A stretch of 64,000 nt of DNA from an uncultured Flavobacteriaceae bacterium (GCA_943788695.1 CALSRG010000002.1:310001-374000), one strand, 5' to 3'; shown: positions 18,862-29,411, counted from the first letter of the stretch. The notes: generated by a model from the sequence alone, not told the origin. Numbers and translations: made by a program.

Positions 18862-21270
18862 ATGAAAATATCATTTAACTGGTTAAAACAATTTGTCGAA
18901 ACAAATTTACCTGCTGTTCAAGTGGCAGATATTCTTACCCATTTGGGTTTAGAAGTTGAAGGCATGGAGTCTAAAATATCTATTCCTGGCGGACTCGAAG
19001 GTGTGGTTGTTGGCAAGGTACTTACTTGTATTCAGCATCCCAACGCTGACCGGTTAAAACTAACCACGGTTGATATAGGCCGAGAGGAGCCTCTTCAAAT
19101 TGTTTGTGGGGCGCCAAATGTAGCTGTCGGACAAACTGTTCCTGTTGCCACAATTGGCACAACCCTTTACGATGATGAAGGAAAAGCCTGGAGTATTAAA
19201 AAAGGTAAAATTCGTGGTGAGGAAAGTTATGGAATGATTTGCGCTGAGGACGAATTAAGTTTAGGTGAAAGTCATGCTGGTATTATGATTTTAGAGGACG
19301 AGCTTGAAGCTGGCACCCTATTGTCTGAAGTATTTGAGGTTGAAAAGGACGAAGTGTTTGATATTGGACTAACCCCAAACCGTGCCGACGCCATGAGTCA
19401 CATGGGCGTTGCCCGTGATTTGCGAGCAGGCTTGAAAAGGCATGGAAAAAACCACGAATTGATCACCCCTTCGGTGTCAAAATTTCATGTGGACAATCGC
19501 ACATTTATTATCGATATTGATGTCAAACAACCAGAATTGGCTCCGCGATACTGCGGTGTGACAATATCTGGATTAAAAGTTGGCAAATCTCCTGTTTGGA
19601 TGCAAAATAGACTGAAAGCTATTGGTCTGAATCCAATCAATAATATTGTAGATGTCACCAATTACGTCTTACACGAATTAGGTCAACCTCTCCATGCGTT
19701 CGATGCAGATGCCTTAGTGGATAAAAAGATTGTTGTTCAGACCGTTGCAGAAGGCACAAAGTTTGTTACTCTTGATGGTGTTGAACGAATCCTTTCAAAT
19801 GAAGACCTGATGATATGTGATGCCGAAAAACCACTTTGTATTGCAGGTGTTTTTGGAGGCCTTAATTCGGGGGTGAATCAATCCACATCAACAATATTTC
19901 TTGAAAGTGCCTATTTTAATCCCATATCTATTCGGAAAACAGCAAAACGTCACGGTCTCAGTACCGATGCGTCATTCCGATTTGAACGGGGTATTGATCC
20001 CAACATTACCGACTATGCTCTAAAACGTGCGGTATTGCTAATTCTTGAAGTAGCCGGAGGACAAGTTACCAGTGAGGTTTCGGACTTATATCCTAAGCGT
20101 TTCGAAGCCAATCAGGTTTTGGTCAATTATTCCAAAATTGATGCTACGATAGGAAAAGATATCGACAGGGAAGTTATAAAGGATATTTTGACTTCATTAG
20201 ACATCAAAATCAATAGTGTTACAGAAACAGGTGTAGGACTTACCATCCCTGCTTACAGAAACGACGTAACTCGAGAAATTGATGTTATTGAAGAAATTTT
20301 GAGAGTTTACGGTTATAATAATATCAACGCCAGCCGCAATTTAAAAGCAGCTCTGGTGGATATTCCTTTAGTCTCTAAACATCAACTTGTGCAGCGTGTT
20401 AGTCATGGACTTGTGGCTAACGGGTTCTTTGAAGTGATGACCAACTCTCTGGTACCTCTGGATAAAGAAAACACCTCAGCAGTGCGTTTACTTAATCCAT
20501 TGAGCAATGATCTAGGCATGATGAGAACATCTCTTTGTTCATCTGGATTGCAGGTTTTAGCATACAACAAGAACAGACAACAAACCGATTTACGTTGTTT
20601 TGAATATGGAAAAGTTTATGCTCTGGACAAAAACAATTATACCGAAAAACAGCTTTTAGGTTTGTGGACTATGGGCCAAAAAACAGTAAAAAGCTGGCAG
20701 TCTGAATCTCAGATTTTATCATTTTTTGATATTAAAGGATATGTTTTTAGTGTTTTAGAGGGTTTAGGACTAGCCGAAATAACGGAAGTTGAAACAGAAA
20801 ATAATGTATTTTCTCGAGGACAGTCCATTCAATTTCATGGAAAAAATTTGGTCAGCTACGGCCAAATCAATGACCGACTTTTGAAAGACTTCGATATAGA
20901 TCGGGAAATTTTCTATGCAGAATTCGAATGGGATTACATCTGTAAAATTAAGACCAACGCCCTGGTGCCGCAGTTTAAATCGATTGCAAAATACCCTGCC
21001 GTGAAAAGAGATTTGGCCTTAATTATTGACAAAAAAGTGACATTTGACGCCTTAAAAACAATCGCCTTTAAATCGGAGCGCTACCTGCTTAAAGGTGTTG
21101 AATTGTTTGACGAATATGTCGGCACGCCTATCCCAGAAGGTAAAAAAAGTTATGCTTTGCGATTTACCATTCAGGATGAGAGAAAAACTTTATCTGATAA
21201 ACAGATCGACAAAATCATGTCACAGCTACTAGGTAGCTTTGAACATGAAGTTGGTGCATCATTGAGATAA
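18862..21270 (+). CDS. pheT: Phenylalanyl-tRNA synthetase beta subunit
   Basis: Beta chain of the alpha2beta2 PheRS, which binds tRNA-Phe and edits mischarged tyrosine. The 802-residue length is standard. The domains are in the expected order: N-terminal tRNA-binding (EMAP-like) OB fold at about 40-150 with the HPNADRLKLTTVD segment, B3/4 editing domain at about 205-380 (HAFDAD and FGG), B5 domain at about 400-475, catalytic-like core at about 490-680, and the ferredoxin-fold anticodon-binding domain at the C-terminus (about 710-802, KYPAVKRDLALI). The alpha subunit pheS is not adjacent, as is common in Bacteroidota. A DUF2007 gene follows 19 bp later and is probably co-transcribed. Confidence 0.97.
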   Translation: MKISFNWLKQFVETNLPAVQVADILTHLGLEVEGMESKISIPGGLEGVVVGKVLTCIQHPNADRLKLTTVDIGREEPLQIVCGAPNVAVGQTVPVATIGTTLYDDEGKAWSIKKGKIRGEESYGMICAEDELSLGESHAGIMILEDELEAGTLLSEVFEVEKDEVFDIGLTPNRADAMSHMGVARDLRAGLKRHGKNHELITPSVSKFHVDNRTFIIDIDVKQPELAPRYCGVTISGLKVGKSPVWMQNRLKAIGLNPINNIVDVTNYVLHELGQPLHAFDADALVDKKIVVQTVAEGTKFVTLDGVERILSNEDLMICDAEKPLCIAGVFGGLNSGVNQSTSTIFLESAYFNPISIRKTAKRHGLSTDASFRFERGIDPNITDYALKRAVLLILEVAGGQVTSEVSDLYPKRFEANQVLVNYSKIDATIGKDIDREVIKDILTSLDIKINSVTETGVGLTIPAYRNDVTREIDVIEEILRVYGYNNINASRNLKAALVDIPLVSKHQLVQRVSHGLVANGFFEVMTNSLVPLDKENTSAVRLLNPLSNDLGMMRTSLCSSGLQVLAYNKNRQQTDLRCFEYGKVYALDKNNYTEKQLLGLWTMGQKTVKSWQSESQILSFFDIKGYVFSVLEGLGLAEITEVETENNVFSRGQSIQFHGKNLVSYGQINDRLLKDFDIDREIFYAEFEWDYICKIKTNALVPQFKSIAKYPAVKRDLALIIDKKVTFDALKTIAFKSERYLLKGVELFDEYVGTPIPEGKKSYALRFTIQDERKTLSDKQIDKIMSQLLGSFEHEVGASLR

Positions 21271-21289
21271 AAATTTAAACTTATCAAGT

Positions 21290-21514
21290 ATGAATACCTA
21301 CAAAAAATTATTCTCAGGAAATTTTATTTTAGCCGATCGGCTGATCATCGCCTTACAAGCACAAGACATCATTCCCGTAGTTAAAGACGAGTCAGAGTCT
21401 GGGCGTATGGCGGGTTTTGGTGTAAGTCCAATTGGTTTAAAAGAAATATGGGTCGATGACTATGAATGGGATAAAGCGACTCTTATCATTACGCCATTAT
21501 TAGCAGAGGATTAA
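21290..21514 (+). CDS. DUF2007-domain small protein
   Basis: A 74-residue cytosolic protein of the DUF2007 family (annotated in databases as putative signal-transducing protein, without proven role). The family pattern is visible: an N-terminal strand-helix ending in IALQAQDIIPVVKDE, then a loop GFGVSPIGLKEIWVDDYEWDKA. It follows pheT by 19 bp on the same strand and converges with the ABC-F gene, 39 bp away. Confidence 0.75.
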   Translation: MNTYKKLFSGNFILADRLIIALQAQDIIPVVKDESESGRMAGFGVSPIGLKEIWVDDYEWDKATLIITPLLAED

Positions 21515-21553
21515 ATATCGGGGTAAACATACTACTCCTCTGAAATATATAAA

Positions 21554-23170
21554 TTAGATATACATTTTGGCTCGAATTTCCTTTAGAGCAGGGTCTTGCA
21601 TGTATTCATCAAAGGTTGCATATCTATCAATGACACCCTTTGGTGTCAATTCCACAACGCGGTTGGCGACAGTTTCTGCAAAAGCATGATCATGTGTAGA
21701 AAAAAGCACAGTACCTTTAAAATTTTTCAATGAATTATTGAATGCGGTAATACTTTCGAGATCTAAGTGGTTGGTAGGTTCATCTAAAAGCAAAACGTTT
21801 GCGCGAACCATCATCATTTTTGACAACATACAACGTACTTTTTCCCCTCCTGAAAGAATACTGCATTTTTTTAAAGCCTCTTCACCAGAAAAGATCATCT
21901 TTCCTAGGAAACCACGTAAATAGACCTCTTCGCGCTCTTCTTCCGTTGTAGCCCATTGGCGCAACCAGTCCACCAGAGACATGTCAGAGTTGAAAAATTC
22001 GCTATTATCCAGTGGCAAATAGGACTGCGTCGTGGTTATACCCCAGTCATAAGTACCTGATGACGCTTTTTGATTATTCGATATGATTTGGTAAAAAGCT
22101 GTTACTGCACGTGAATCTTTAGAGTAAACGACCACCTTATCACCTTTTTTAAGATTGAGGCTCACATTGTCAAACAAAATGGCGCCGTCTTGTTCAGCTT
22201 TTAGACCGTCAATGTTTAAAATTTGATCGCCTGCTTCACGGTTTCGGTCGAAAATTATGGCTGGATAGCGGCGACTCGACGGCTTGATATCCTCAATATT
22301 GAGTTTTTCAATCATTTTTTTACGACTGGTAGCTTGTTTACTCTTAGCGACGTTGGCACTAAATCGAGCAATAAACTCTTGAAGTTCTTTTTTCTTCTCT
22401 TCGGCTTTTTTGTTTTGCTGAGAGCGCTGTCTGGCCGCCAATTGAGATGATTCATACCAAAAGGTATAATTCCCTGAGTAGTGATTAATTTTTCCAAAAT
22501 CAATATCAGAAACATGAGTACAAACAGCGTCCAAAAAGTGACGGTCATGAGAAACTACAATAACACAACTGTCATAATGAGCTAAAAAGTTTTCCAACCA
22601 CATGATGGTTTCATAATCGAGGTCATTGGTTGGCTCATCCATGATCAAAACGTCTGGCGATCCAAATAAGGCTTGAGCCAAAAGCACACGAACCTTTTGC
22701 TTTCCGTCCAAATCTTTCATTTGTGTATAATGCAAAGACTCATGAATATCCAAGTTAGAAAGCATTGAGGCCGCAGCAGATTCCGCATTCCAACCATCCA
22801 TTTCTTCAAATTGCGCTTGAAGTTCACCTATTTTTTCCGCATTTTCATCACTATAATCGGCATACAGCGCATCAATCTTAGTCTTTATTTCAAATAAAGG
22901 CTTGTTTCCGCGCATCACTGTTTCTAATACAGGATACTCGTCATAGAGGTTGTGGTTTTGCTCAAAAACCGACAAACGACGACCGGCCTCCAAATGAACT
23001 TGACCTGACGTTGGCTCCAATTGGCCAGCTAATATTTTGAGAAAAGTGGATTTTCCAGCACCATTTGCGCCGATAACTCCATAGCAATTGCCCGATTGAA
23101 AGGTGGTATTCACTTCATCAAAAAGCACACGTTTGCCAAATTGTACGGAAAGATTAGATACTGATAACAT
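21554..23170 (-). CDS. ABC-F family ATPase (YbiT-like translation factor)
   Basis: A soluble tandem ABC protein of the ABC-F class, which acts on ribosomes rather than in transport. It has no membrane segments. The first ATPase domain (Walker A GANGAGKST near residue 34, Walker B VLIMDEPTND) and the second (degenerate Walker A YSKDSRAV near 350, signature LSGGEKVR, Walker B VLLLDEPTNHLD) are joined by a charged linker of about 80 residues (KKAEEKKKELQEF region) that enters the tRNA exit site in known members. The second P-loop is atypical, as in YbiT-type proteins. At 538 residues its length fits that group. A strong promoter lies directly upstream. Whether it confers antibiotic protection cannot be told. 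Confidence 0.9.
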   Translation of the reverse strand: MLSVSNLSVQFGKRVLFDEVNTTFQSGNCYGVIGANGAGKSTFLKILAGQLEPTSGQVHLEAGRRLSVFEQNHNLYDEYPVLETVMRGNKPLFEIKTKIDALYADYSDENAEKIGELQAQFEEMDGWNAESAAASMLSNLDIHESLHYTQMKDLDGKQKVRVLLAQALFGSPDVLIMDEPTNDLDYETIMWLENFLAHYDSCVIVVSHDRHFLDAVCTHVSDIDFGKINHYSGNYTFWYESSQLAARQRSQQNKKAEEKKKELQEFIARFSANVAKSKQATSRKKMIEKLNIEDIKPSSRRYPAIIFDRNREAGDQILNIDGLKAEQDGAILFDNVSLNLKKGDKVVVYSKDSRAVTAFYQIISNNQKASSGTYDWGITTTQSYLPLDNSEFFNSDMSLVDWLRQWATTEEEREEVYLRGFLGKMIFSGEEALKKCSILSGGEKVRCMLSKMMMVRANVLLLDEPTNHLDLESITAFNNSLKNFKGTVLFSTHDHAFAETVANRVVELTPKGVIDRYATFDEYMQDPALKEIRAKMYI

Positions 23171-23189
23171 AGTTATTATTTATGTGTGG

Positions 23190-23220
23190 CAAAATTAGAA
23201 AAATTGACAGGCGTTTCCAA
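23190..23220 (-). promoter_or_regulatory. Bacteroidota-type promoter for the ABC-F gene
   Basis: Read on the minus strand, TTG (complement of 23218-23220) and TAATTTTG (complement of 23190-23197) are spaced by 20 nt, and the ATG at 23170 follows 19 nt after the -7 box. Confidence 0.6.
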
Positions 23221-23265
23221 CCTTTAGTTCAAATGATATTAAATATATTTAACGCAGCATTAACA

Positions 23266-23294
23266 TTGGATATTAAACAGAACTAATATTTTTG
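23266..23294 (+). promoter_or_regulatory. Bacteroidota-type promoter for the frameshifted lipoprotein gene
   Basis: TTG at 23266-23268 and TATTTTTG at 23287-23294 with an 18-nt spacer. The preferred ATG at 23301 follows 6 nt after the box, so the message would be nearly leaderless. Confidence 0.6.
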
Positions 23295-23300
23295 TGTAAC

Positions 23301-24735
23301 ATGATTAATTGGAGATTTAAAATATTATTTAAAATATCAATATTTAGCGTTCTATTGATAGTTAGCGGCTGTGCAAGGAAAACGCAGCGCGGCGATGCCT
23401 ATATTGGGGGTGAAATCAAGAATCCGTCTTCAAAAACAGTATATGTTTATCGCGAAGGCGAAGTCGTGGATACCCTAAGTCTTGACGACCAAAACTTTTT
23501 TGAATTACATTTATCAGATATAACCACTGGTATGTATTCATTTATGCATGGAAATGAATACCAATTGGCGGTTGTTGAACCTGGCGATAGTATTGTAGTT
23601 CGGGGCAATACGATTGATTTTGACCAGTCATTAGTTTATATGGGAAGAGGTGCTAAAAAAAACAACTTTTTGGTTCAATTATTTTTAGAAATGGAGCAAG
23701 AGAGTCAATCCATGTTCGAAATAAGTCAAATGATGCCGAAAGCTTTTGTTATTCGTATAGATTCTTTAGAATTAGGTAAAACTGAACGATTAAATAAGTT
23801 TTTAAAGCAAAATAAGCACTCTGAAGTTTATCACGATTTGATTAAGGCAGGCATAAAATACAATTATGGCGCGATGCGCGAAGCCTATCCATTCAGACAC
23901 TTTGATCGACTAGACAAGGTAACACTTGAGCAATTGCCTGAAAATTATTTTGATTTCCGTTCTGATTTAAATTATAATGACGCGCAGTTGGCTCATTTTC
24001 ATCATTACTATAATTATCTTTTTCCACATTTTAACACATTAGCTCTGCAACAGCTGGTCGAAGAGCGTCCTGATCGGCCCGTTAACCAACAAAGTCCTGA
24101 GTTTTATTTAACCAAATTGGGACTTATGGATGCAAGAATTAGTGACCCGATAATAAAAAATAATATTCTAAAAATATACTACAAAGAGTTTGCTATCCAA
24201 TTCTAACAATCCGCGTCAACAGGAAGATTTACTCCAATTTTTTTACAATCATAGCCAGTCCGATTCCGACAAGGCTTATATGGCCAATTGGTTTTCTAGT
24301 TTGACAAAAATTGATGTCGGTCAGCGTTTTCCTGAGGTTGAGGTGATCGACACAAATGGGAATACAATGAACATACATCAACTTTTTGACAGAACCACGG
24401 TTTGTACCTTTTGGACTACAGAAGCAAAGGCCCATTTCGAAAACAGCCATGAGCGGTTAGCCTACCTGCGTAAGACTTTTGATCAAGTGAATTTTATTTC
24501 AATAAACACCGACAACAATCAAAGTGAGGAATGGGAGTCATTCTTGCGAGGCCCAGAGGTGGTTAGAACATCAGAATACAGATTTCGCGATCCTAATGCT
24601 GCGAAAAAAATACTCGCTTTGTACAATGTTAACAAGGTTGTCCTAGTAGACAACAAAGGCAAGGTGGTGCTCCCAAATGCTAATTTATTCAGCAGGAAGT
24701 TTAATTACAAACTCAATTCTTTAAGTAAAAATTAA
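23301..24735 (+). pseudogene. TlpA-like lipoprotein split by a single-base frameshift
   Basis: Two abutting frames encode the halves of one flavobacterial lipoprotein of about 475 residues. The first (23301-24206) has a signal peptide with lipobox VSGC and a DUF4369-like beta domain, then a helical linker that stops at KEFAIQF. The second, in the +1 frame from about 24190, continues with LSNSNNPRQ and the thioredoxin-like domain (FPEVEVIDTNGN onwards). Skipping one base around 24189-24192 restores KEF-LSNSNN and a full-length protein, so one inserted base explains the break. The C-terminal domain lacks a CxxC: the place expected for it reads FWTTEAKAHF. It may be a recent pseudogene, a sequencing error, or a programmed slip. 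The TTG at 24190 is not a convincing independent start. The promoter upstream is intact. I chose the ATG at 23301 over a TTG three codons earlier. Confidence 0.75.
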
Positions 24736-25385
24736 TTCCCCTTTTTATAGTCTTTCAGGAATTGCGCTAATCCTATATCAGTTAAAGGATGTTTTAAAAG
24801 TCCTTCAATCGAACTTAGAGGTCCTGTCATGACATCAGCACCAATTTTAGCACAATCAATAATATGCATGGTATGTCTCACAGACGCAGCTAGAATTTGT
24901 GTTTCAAAACCATAATTGTCATAGATCTGACGAATTTCAGCAATCAAGTTGAGACCATCAGTTGAAATATCATCCAAGCGTCCAATAAAAGGTGACACAA
25001 AAGTAGCACCAGCTTTGGCTGCCAACAAGGCTTGACCAGCAGAAAAAACCAAGGTCACATTGGTTTTTATTCCTTGTTGAGAGAAATACTTACACGCCTG
25101 AACACCTGCTTTGATCATAGGAAGTTTCACCACAATTTGAGGGTGCAAAGCAGCCAATTCATGACCTTCTTTAACCATGCCTTCATAGTCAGTCGCAATG
25201 ACTTCGGCTGATACTTCACCATCAACAATATCACAAATAGCCTTGTAATGGTTTTTAATATTTTCAGTGCCGGTAATACCCTCTTTTGCCATCAATGATG
25301 GATTGGTGGTTACACCATCAAGAACACCCATCTTTTGAGCTTCGGCAATTTGCGTGAGATTTGCAGTATCAATAAAAAATTTCAT
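24732..25385 (-). CDS. fsa: Fructose-6-phosphate aldolase / transaldolase-like protein
   Basis: A short class I aldolase (217 residues) of the MipB/TalC/Fsa group, which forms a Schiff base with its substrate. The start [10 protein letters not shown], the TTNPSL motif at residues 26-31 and the Schiff-base lysine K87 in VVKLPM are all in place, followed by [26 protein letters not shown] around 112-134. Whether the protein acts as transaldolase or as fructose-6-phosphate aldolase cannot be decided without side-chain modelling, so the symbol is tentative. The stop overlaps the stop of the convergent lipoprotein gene by 4 bp (TTAA). Confidence 0.88.
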   Translation of the reverse strand: MKFFIDTANLTQIAEAQKMGVLDGVTTNPSLMAKEGITGTENIKNHYKAICDIVDGEVSAEVIATDYEGMVKEGHELAALHPQIVVKLPMIKAGVQACKYFSQQGIKTNVTLVFSAGQALLAAKAGATFVSPFIGRLDDISTDGLNLIAEIRQIYDNYGFETQILAASVRHTMHIIDCAKIGADVMTGPLSSIEGLLKHPLTDIGLAQFLKDYKKGN

Positions 25386-25469
25386 CTATGTTATTTTATC
25401 TGCAAATTAACACAATACCAGAATCAAATTAACCTTAATGAAAAAAACTTTCAACAGGTTTTTTAAACA

Positions 25470-26285
25470 TTAATCTAATTTTTGAAAGGAGATCATTAGT
25501 CGCTCAAACAAACGTGAAGGCAAAACCCTTTTTAATAATACAGCAAATTGTTGAAATGACGGTCCAGCGGTATAGTATAATTTAGGGTTCGATTTGCACA
25601 TAATCTTGTAAACACGGCGGGCTATGGCCTCTGGACTACTACCTGTATTTACATCCTGATTAATACGATTCAGTAGTTTTTTATATAACTTTTCATAAGG
25701 TGAATTTTGAATCACTGGAGCGTGATAGCGTCCTGCCGCCATATCAGTATTGATATCGCCAGGAACCAGATTTGTTACTTTTACTCCAAAAGGACGTAGC
25801 TCCATGCGCAATGCTTCCGCACTTAGCAGTAAGGCACTTTTTGCAGCACTGTAAACCGCCCGAAAAGGAAGTCCCATCGTACCTGCGACTGAAGTGATAT
25901 TGATAATCATTCCAGATCCTTGTTGCCTCATTGATGGCAAAACAGATTGAATCAATCTCAGGGGACCACGATAATTGACATCAAAATGATGTTGCACTTC
26001 ATCCAAATCGATTTCTTCAATTGGGCCTGTAATACCAACACCAGCGTTGTTCACTAAAACATCAATTTTCCCTTCCAAATCAAGAACTTGAGCCACTGCC
26101 AATTTTACTGATGAGCTATCCGTAACTTCCATTTGCAGCAAGTTAAACGAACAATCAGAAAAGCGCCCAGGATTCCGACTTGTACCATAAACGCACATAC
26201 CCTTGGATAGGCAATGTTCTGCGATAGCCAGACCTAAGCCTCGTGACGCACCGGTTATTAAAACTACTTTTCCTTTTTCTGACAT
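25470..26285 (-). CDS. Short-chain dehydrogenase/reductase
   Basis: A classical SDR using NAD(P)H. From the ATG at 26285 it starts with KVVLITGASRGLG (cofactor-binding TGxxxGxG), keeps NNAGVG near residue 87, the catalytic Ser-Tyr-Lys set (SVAG, then YSAAK) around 135-155, and a C-terminal tail typical of long-chain substrate SDRs (about 271 residues). The frame extends to 26336, but the extra residues are basic and not family-like. A second in-frame ATG at 26297 is equally possible. The substrate is unknown. It stands alone, with 84 bp separating it from the aldolase downstream. Confidence 0.85.
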   Translation of the reverse strand: MSEKGKVVLITGASRGLGLAIAEHCLSKGMCVYGTSRNPGRFSDCSFNLLQMEVTDSSSVKLAVAQVLDLEGKIDVLVNNAGVGITGPIEEIDLDEVQHHFDVNYRGPLRLIQSVLPSMRQQGSGMIINITSVAGTMGLPFRAVYSAAKSALLLSAEALRMELRPFGVKVTNLVPGDINTDMAAGRYHAPVIQNSPYEKLYKKLLNRINQDVNTGSSPEAIARRVYKIMCKSNPKLYYTAGPSFQQFAVLLKRVLPSRLFERLMISFQKLD

Positions 26286-26409
26286 AACTTCACTCATTAG
26301 TAGTGCCAAGATACGATGCCTTTTTCGAATTGCCATGAAGTCGAAACTTGATATAAAACACTATTTTTTTTAGTTCCACGAATTGAATAACTTGCTAAAA
26401 AATTTAAAT

Positions 26410-27429
26410 ATGTCATTGCGCCTCATTTTATTGGTCATCGGACTAAGTTTGTTTAGTTTTCAATGCGACAACAAAGAGAATGCTCTAGGTTTCAAACTCA
26501 ATACCAACATTAATAACAAAACCTTATCGCTTGCAGATACATTGACATGTGAAGTTGTACATGCTGAGCTAAAAGCGGATTCGGTGGTCTTTAAACTCAA
26601 TGGAATTAAAACAACCAATAACATTTCACTTAAAAATCAACGCCTAGGCGATCATAAGATTGAAGCCTTTGTATACTTTGATAATCGTTCCGAAATATTA
26701 AAATCTGATTTTACATTGCTGAACGACAGTGCCCCAGAGATTTTAGAATTTGAAATTGTAAATACCTATCCTCACGATATTGAAGCTTATACGCAAGGCT
26801 TAGAATTTATCAACGATTCTCTGTATGAAAGTACTGGCCAATATGGCAAATCTACTTTACGACTTGTTGATTTTAACACTGGCGATGTTTTAATGAGTAA
26901 ACCCTTATCAGATGCCTTTTTTGGAGAGGGACTCACCATTATGGATGATAAAATCATTCAACTCACTTGGCAAGCTGGTATTGGCTTTGTCTATGACCGT
27001 TCTAATTTTGAGCAGCTCAAGTCGTTTAAATACAATAAGAGTAAAGAAGGATGGGGACTATGTAATAATGGCAGTCAGATTTTCAAAAGCGATGGTACGG
27101 ATAAGTTGTTTAGACTTAATCCGGAAAACTATGCAGAAGAAGGATTTATCCAAGCCACAACGAATAAAGGAAAAGTAAATGGTCTCAATGAATTGGAATG
27201 GGTTGATGGTAAGATTTTCGCCAACCGATACCAATACAATGGCATAGCTGTCATCGATGCTAAAAACGGCGCAGTGGTCGGTGTACTTGACTGCAGTACT
27301 ATGCGGTCTCAGGTGACTCAGCACAATCAGCTTGATGTCCTTAACGGTATTGCTTACAGACGATCGAGCGGCACTTTCTTTGTTACTGGTAAATATTGGG
27401 ATCTCATGTTTGAAATCAAATTAAAATGA
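26410..27429 (+). CDS. Glutaminyl-peptide cyclotransferase (bacterial beta-propeller type) lipoprotein
   Basis: Cyclises N-terminal glutamine of exported proteins to pyroglutamate. In Bacteroidota this protects many secreted proteins. After the ATG at 26410 a lipoprotein signal ends at SFQC (Cys17). An N-terminal Ig-like region (about 30-110) is followed by the glutamine cyclotransferase propeller (PF05096) with YTQGLEF, FFGEGLTIM, LTWQAGIGFVYD, EGWGLC and NGLNELEWVDGKIFANRYQ. The TTG at 26383 is a weaker start. It overlaps the thioesterase gene by 4 nt (ATGA), so the two are co-translated. It lies 125 bp from the divergent SDR start. Confidence 0.9.
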   Translation: MSLRLILLVIGLSLFSFQCDNKENALGFKLNTNINNKTLSLADTLTCEVVHAELKADSVVFKLNGIKTTNNISLKNQRLGDHKIEAFVYFDNRSEILKSDFTLLNDSAPEILEFEIVNTYPHDIEAYTQGLEFINDSLYESTGQYGKSTLRLVDFNTGDVLMSKPLSDAFFGEGLTIMDDKIIQLTWQAGIGFVYDRSNFEQLKSFKYNKSKEGWGLCNNGSQIFKSDGTDKLFRLNPENYAEEGFIQATTNKGKVNGLNELEWVDGKIFANRYQYNGIAVIDAKNGAVVGVLDCSTMRSQVTQHNQLDVLNGIAYRRSSGTFFVTGKYWDLMFEIKLK

Positions 27430-27815
27430 AACGATATGTTAAATATCATACTGTCGTTTGCGAAGATTTAGATGAATTAAATCATGTTAACAATGTCAAG
27501 TATATCGATTGGGTTCAGTCTATTGCCAAAGACCACTGGAATAAAAAAGCCCAAAAAGACATCATAGACCAATACTATTGGGTACTTATTGATCATCATA
27601 TTCAATATAAAAAACCAGCTTTTTTAAATGATAATCTCAAGATAGAAACTTTTGTAACGGGAATATCTGGCGTCACCTCAGAGAGAATTGTTGAAATTCA
27701 CAATACCGATAAGACACAACTAATAGTTTTGTCCAAAACCACTTGGTGTCTTATGGATAGAAATAGTCATAAGCCAAAACGCATGAGCCATGATATCGCA
27801 CAAATATTCGACTAA
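27426..27815 (+). CDS. Acyl-CoA thioesterase, 4HBT (hotdog) family
   Basis: A 129-residue hotdog-fold thioesterase that hydrolyses acyl-CoA (or acyl-ACP). The family signature DELNHVNNVKYIDWVQ lies at about residues 16-31, where the catalytic Asp/Asn and the helix start occur in 4HBT proteins, and the central strands IQYKKPAFLNDNLKI and TTWCLMD follow. Its substrate chain length is not predictable. It is the middle gene of a three-gene run: ATGA overlap with the cyclase gene before it, and the next ATG follows its stop with no gap. Confidence 0.88.
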   Translation: MKRYVKYHTVVCEDLDELNHVNNVKYIDWVQSIAKDHWNKKAQKDIIDQYYWVLIDHHIQYKKPAFLNDNLKIETFVTGISGVTSERIVEIHNTDKTQLIVLSKTTWCLMDRNSHKPKRMSHDIAQIFD

Positions 27816-29411
27816 ATGAAAAGAAAAAAAGAAACAAAATACTTTTATAATGTAATTTATTGGTGCCTTGCATTATTGGTTTTAGGGTTCTGGAATAGTT
27901 GCAGAACAGATTTTGAGTTTACACCTGATATTAATTCATTGAGTTTTTCAAAAGACACTGTTTATTTAGATACTGTTTTTTCAAACATTGGATCCAGCAC
28001 CTATACTTTAAAAGTATACAATCGAAGTAACAACGACATTCTGATTCCGTCACTGCAACTCGGAAAAGGTGAAAATTCGTTTTACAGAATGAACGTGGAC
28101 GGCTTGAGTGGTACAGGGGCAAGTGCTGGAAAAGTATTCGGAAATGTGGAATTATTAGCAAAAGACAGCATGTTTGTTTTTATCGAAACCACCATCGATA
28201 TACAAACATTAAGTAACGGCAATCAATTTCTTTACACCGATCACATTTTATTTGAAGCTAATGGTATTGAAAAAAAAGTAGAACTGGTTACTTTGGTTAA
28301 AGATGCTATTTTCATCTACCCCCAAAGATTTCCAAATACTGACCAAGGTGGCTACATTTACGAAACACTATCTTTTGATGCCGATGCAGACGGTGAAGAT
28401 GACGAAACCAACTTGCAAGGAAGATTTTTAACAGACGAAGAGTTGACTTTCACCAATACCAAACCTTATGTCATCTTTGGATTTGCCGGTGTCGGTCAAA
28501 ATAAATTACTCAATATTGAGGCAGGAGCGCGCATTCATTTTCATGCCAATTCTGGACTAATCATCACTCCTGGAGGCTCCATCCATGTCAATGGTGCATT
28601 AAGTGATGATCCCCTACTCCTTGAGCAAGCCGTGATTTTTGAAGGTGATCGGTTAGAACCTGAGTTCAGCGACATTCCCGGACAATGGGAAACCATTTGG
28701 CTTTATGAAGGCAGCACAGATAATTATTTCAATCATGCCATTATTAAAAACGGTACTATTGGGCTTTTAAGTGACGGCAATGCCAACGATCCAACAAAGC
28801 TTATACTAGAAAATACACAGTTGTATAATCATATTAATTTCGGAATTCTTGGTCGGGCGAGTTCAATTTCTGGTGAAAACGTGGTGATTAATAATGCAGG
28901 TCAATCATCCTTTGCTGGAACCATAGGTGGGCGGTATGAATTTACACATGCTACCTTTGCTAATTATTGGAGCAATAGTTTTAGGCAATTTCCCGCCGTT
29001 TTATTAAACAATTATATCATAGACGACAACAACAATACCATCACCAACGATTTAGAATCAGCCGTTTTCACCAATTGCATTATTTATGGATCCAATAGCA
29101 ATGAGTTGATTTTGGACGAGGTATCCGGCTCAGAGTTTAACTTCTATTTTGATCATGTTTTATTGCGATTTGAAAATACCAACGCCACACTAGGACTTAA
29201 TTATGATTTTCAAAACAGCCTGTTATTCAACAACCTAATACGAAACAGCGACCCACAATTTGAAGCGCCTTCAGCAAACAAGCTTCTCATTCCCAACAGC
29301 TCTTCTGCAAATGGAGTGGGTATAATTTCAGGCCATTTATTTCAGGATATTTTGGGTATTAATCGCGGAGCGCTGCCTGATCTTGGCGCTTATGAAAGTC
29401 AAGAATTTTAG
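27816..29411 (+). CDS. Bacteroidota lipoprotein with right-handed beta-helix-like region
   Basis: A 531-residue surface or periplasmic lipoprotein of unknown function. The signal peptide ends with FWNSC (Cys29). An Ig-like N-terminal part (about 45-150) contains the phrase [14 protein letters not shown], then a region (about 210-510) with repeated short strands ([18 protein letters not shown] and [16 protein letters not shown]) typical of parallel beta-helix proteins. It ends with LGAYES, a common C-terminal pattern of such proteins. No catalytic residues can be assigned. It starts immediately after the thioesterase stop and its own stop overlaps glyA's stop by 4 bp. Confidence 0.78.
   Translation: MKRKKETKYFYNVIYWCLALLVLGFWNSCRTDFEFTPDINSLSFSKDTVYLDTVFSNIGSSTYTLKVYNRSNNDILIPSLQLGKGENSFYRMNVDGLSGTGASAGKVFGNVELLAKDSMFVFIETTIDIQTLSNGNQFLYTDHILFEANGIEKKVELVTLVKDAIFIYPQRFPNTDQGGYIYETLSFDADADGEDDETNLQGRFLTDEELTFTNTKPYVIFGFAGVGQNKLLNIEAGARIHFHANSGLIITPGGSIHVNGALSDDPLLLEQAVIFEGDRLEPEFSDIPGQWETIWLYEGSTDNYFNHAIIKNGTIGLLSDGNANDPTKLILENTQLYNHINFGILGRASSISGENVVINNAGQSSFAGTIGGRYEFTHATFANYWSNSFRQFPAVLLNNYIIDDNNNTITNDLESAVFTNCIIYGSNSNELILDEVSGSEFNFYFDHVLLRFENTNATLGLNYDFQNSLLFNNLIRNSDPQFEAPSANKLLIPNSSSANGVGIISGHLFQDILGINRGALPDLGAYESQEF

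Noticed and set aside
26286-26336. N-terminal extension of the SDR frame, and similar extensions of uvrD (14789-14926), the T9SS protein (56943-57026), the response regulator (49033-49095) and miaA (47342-47431).
   Set aside because: The added residues are not family-like and the shorter starts give the usual N-termini.
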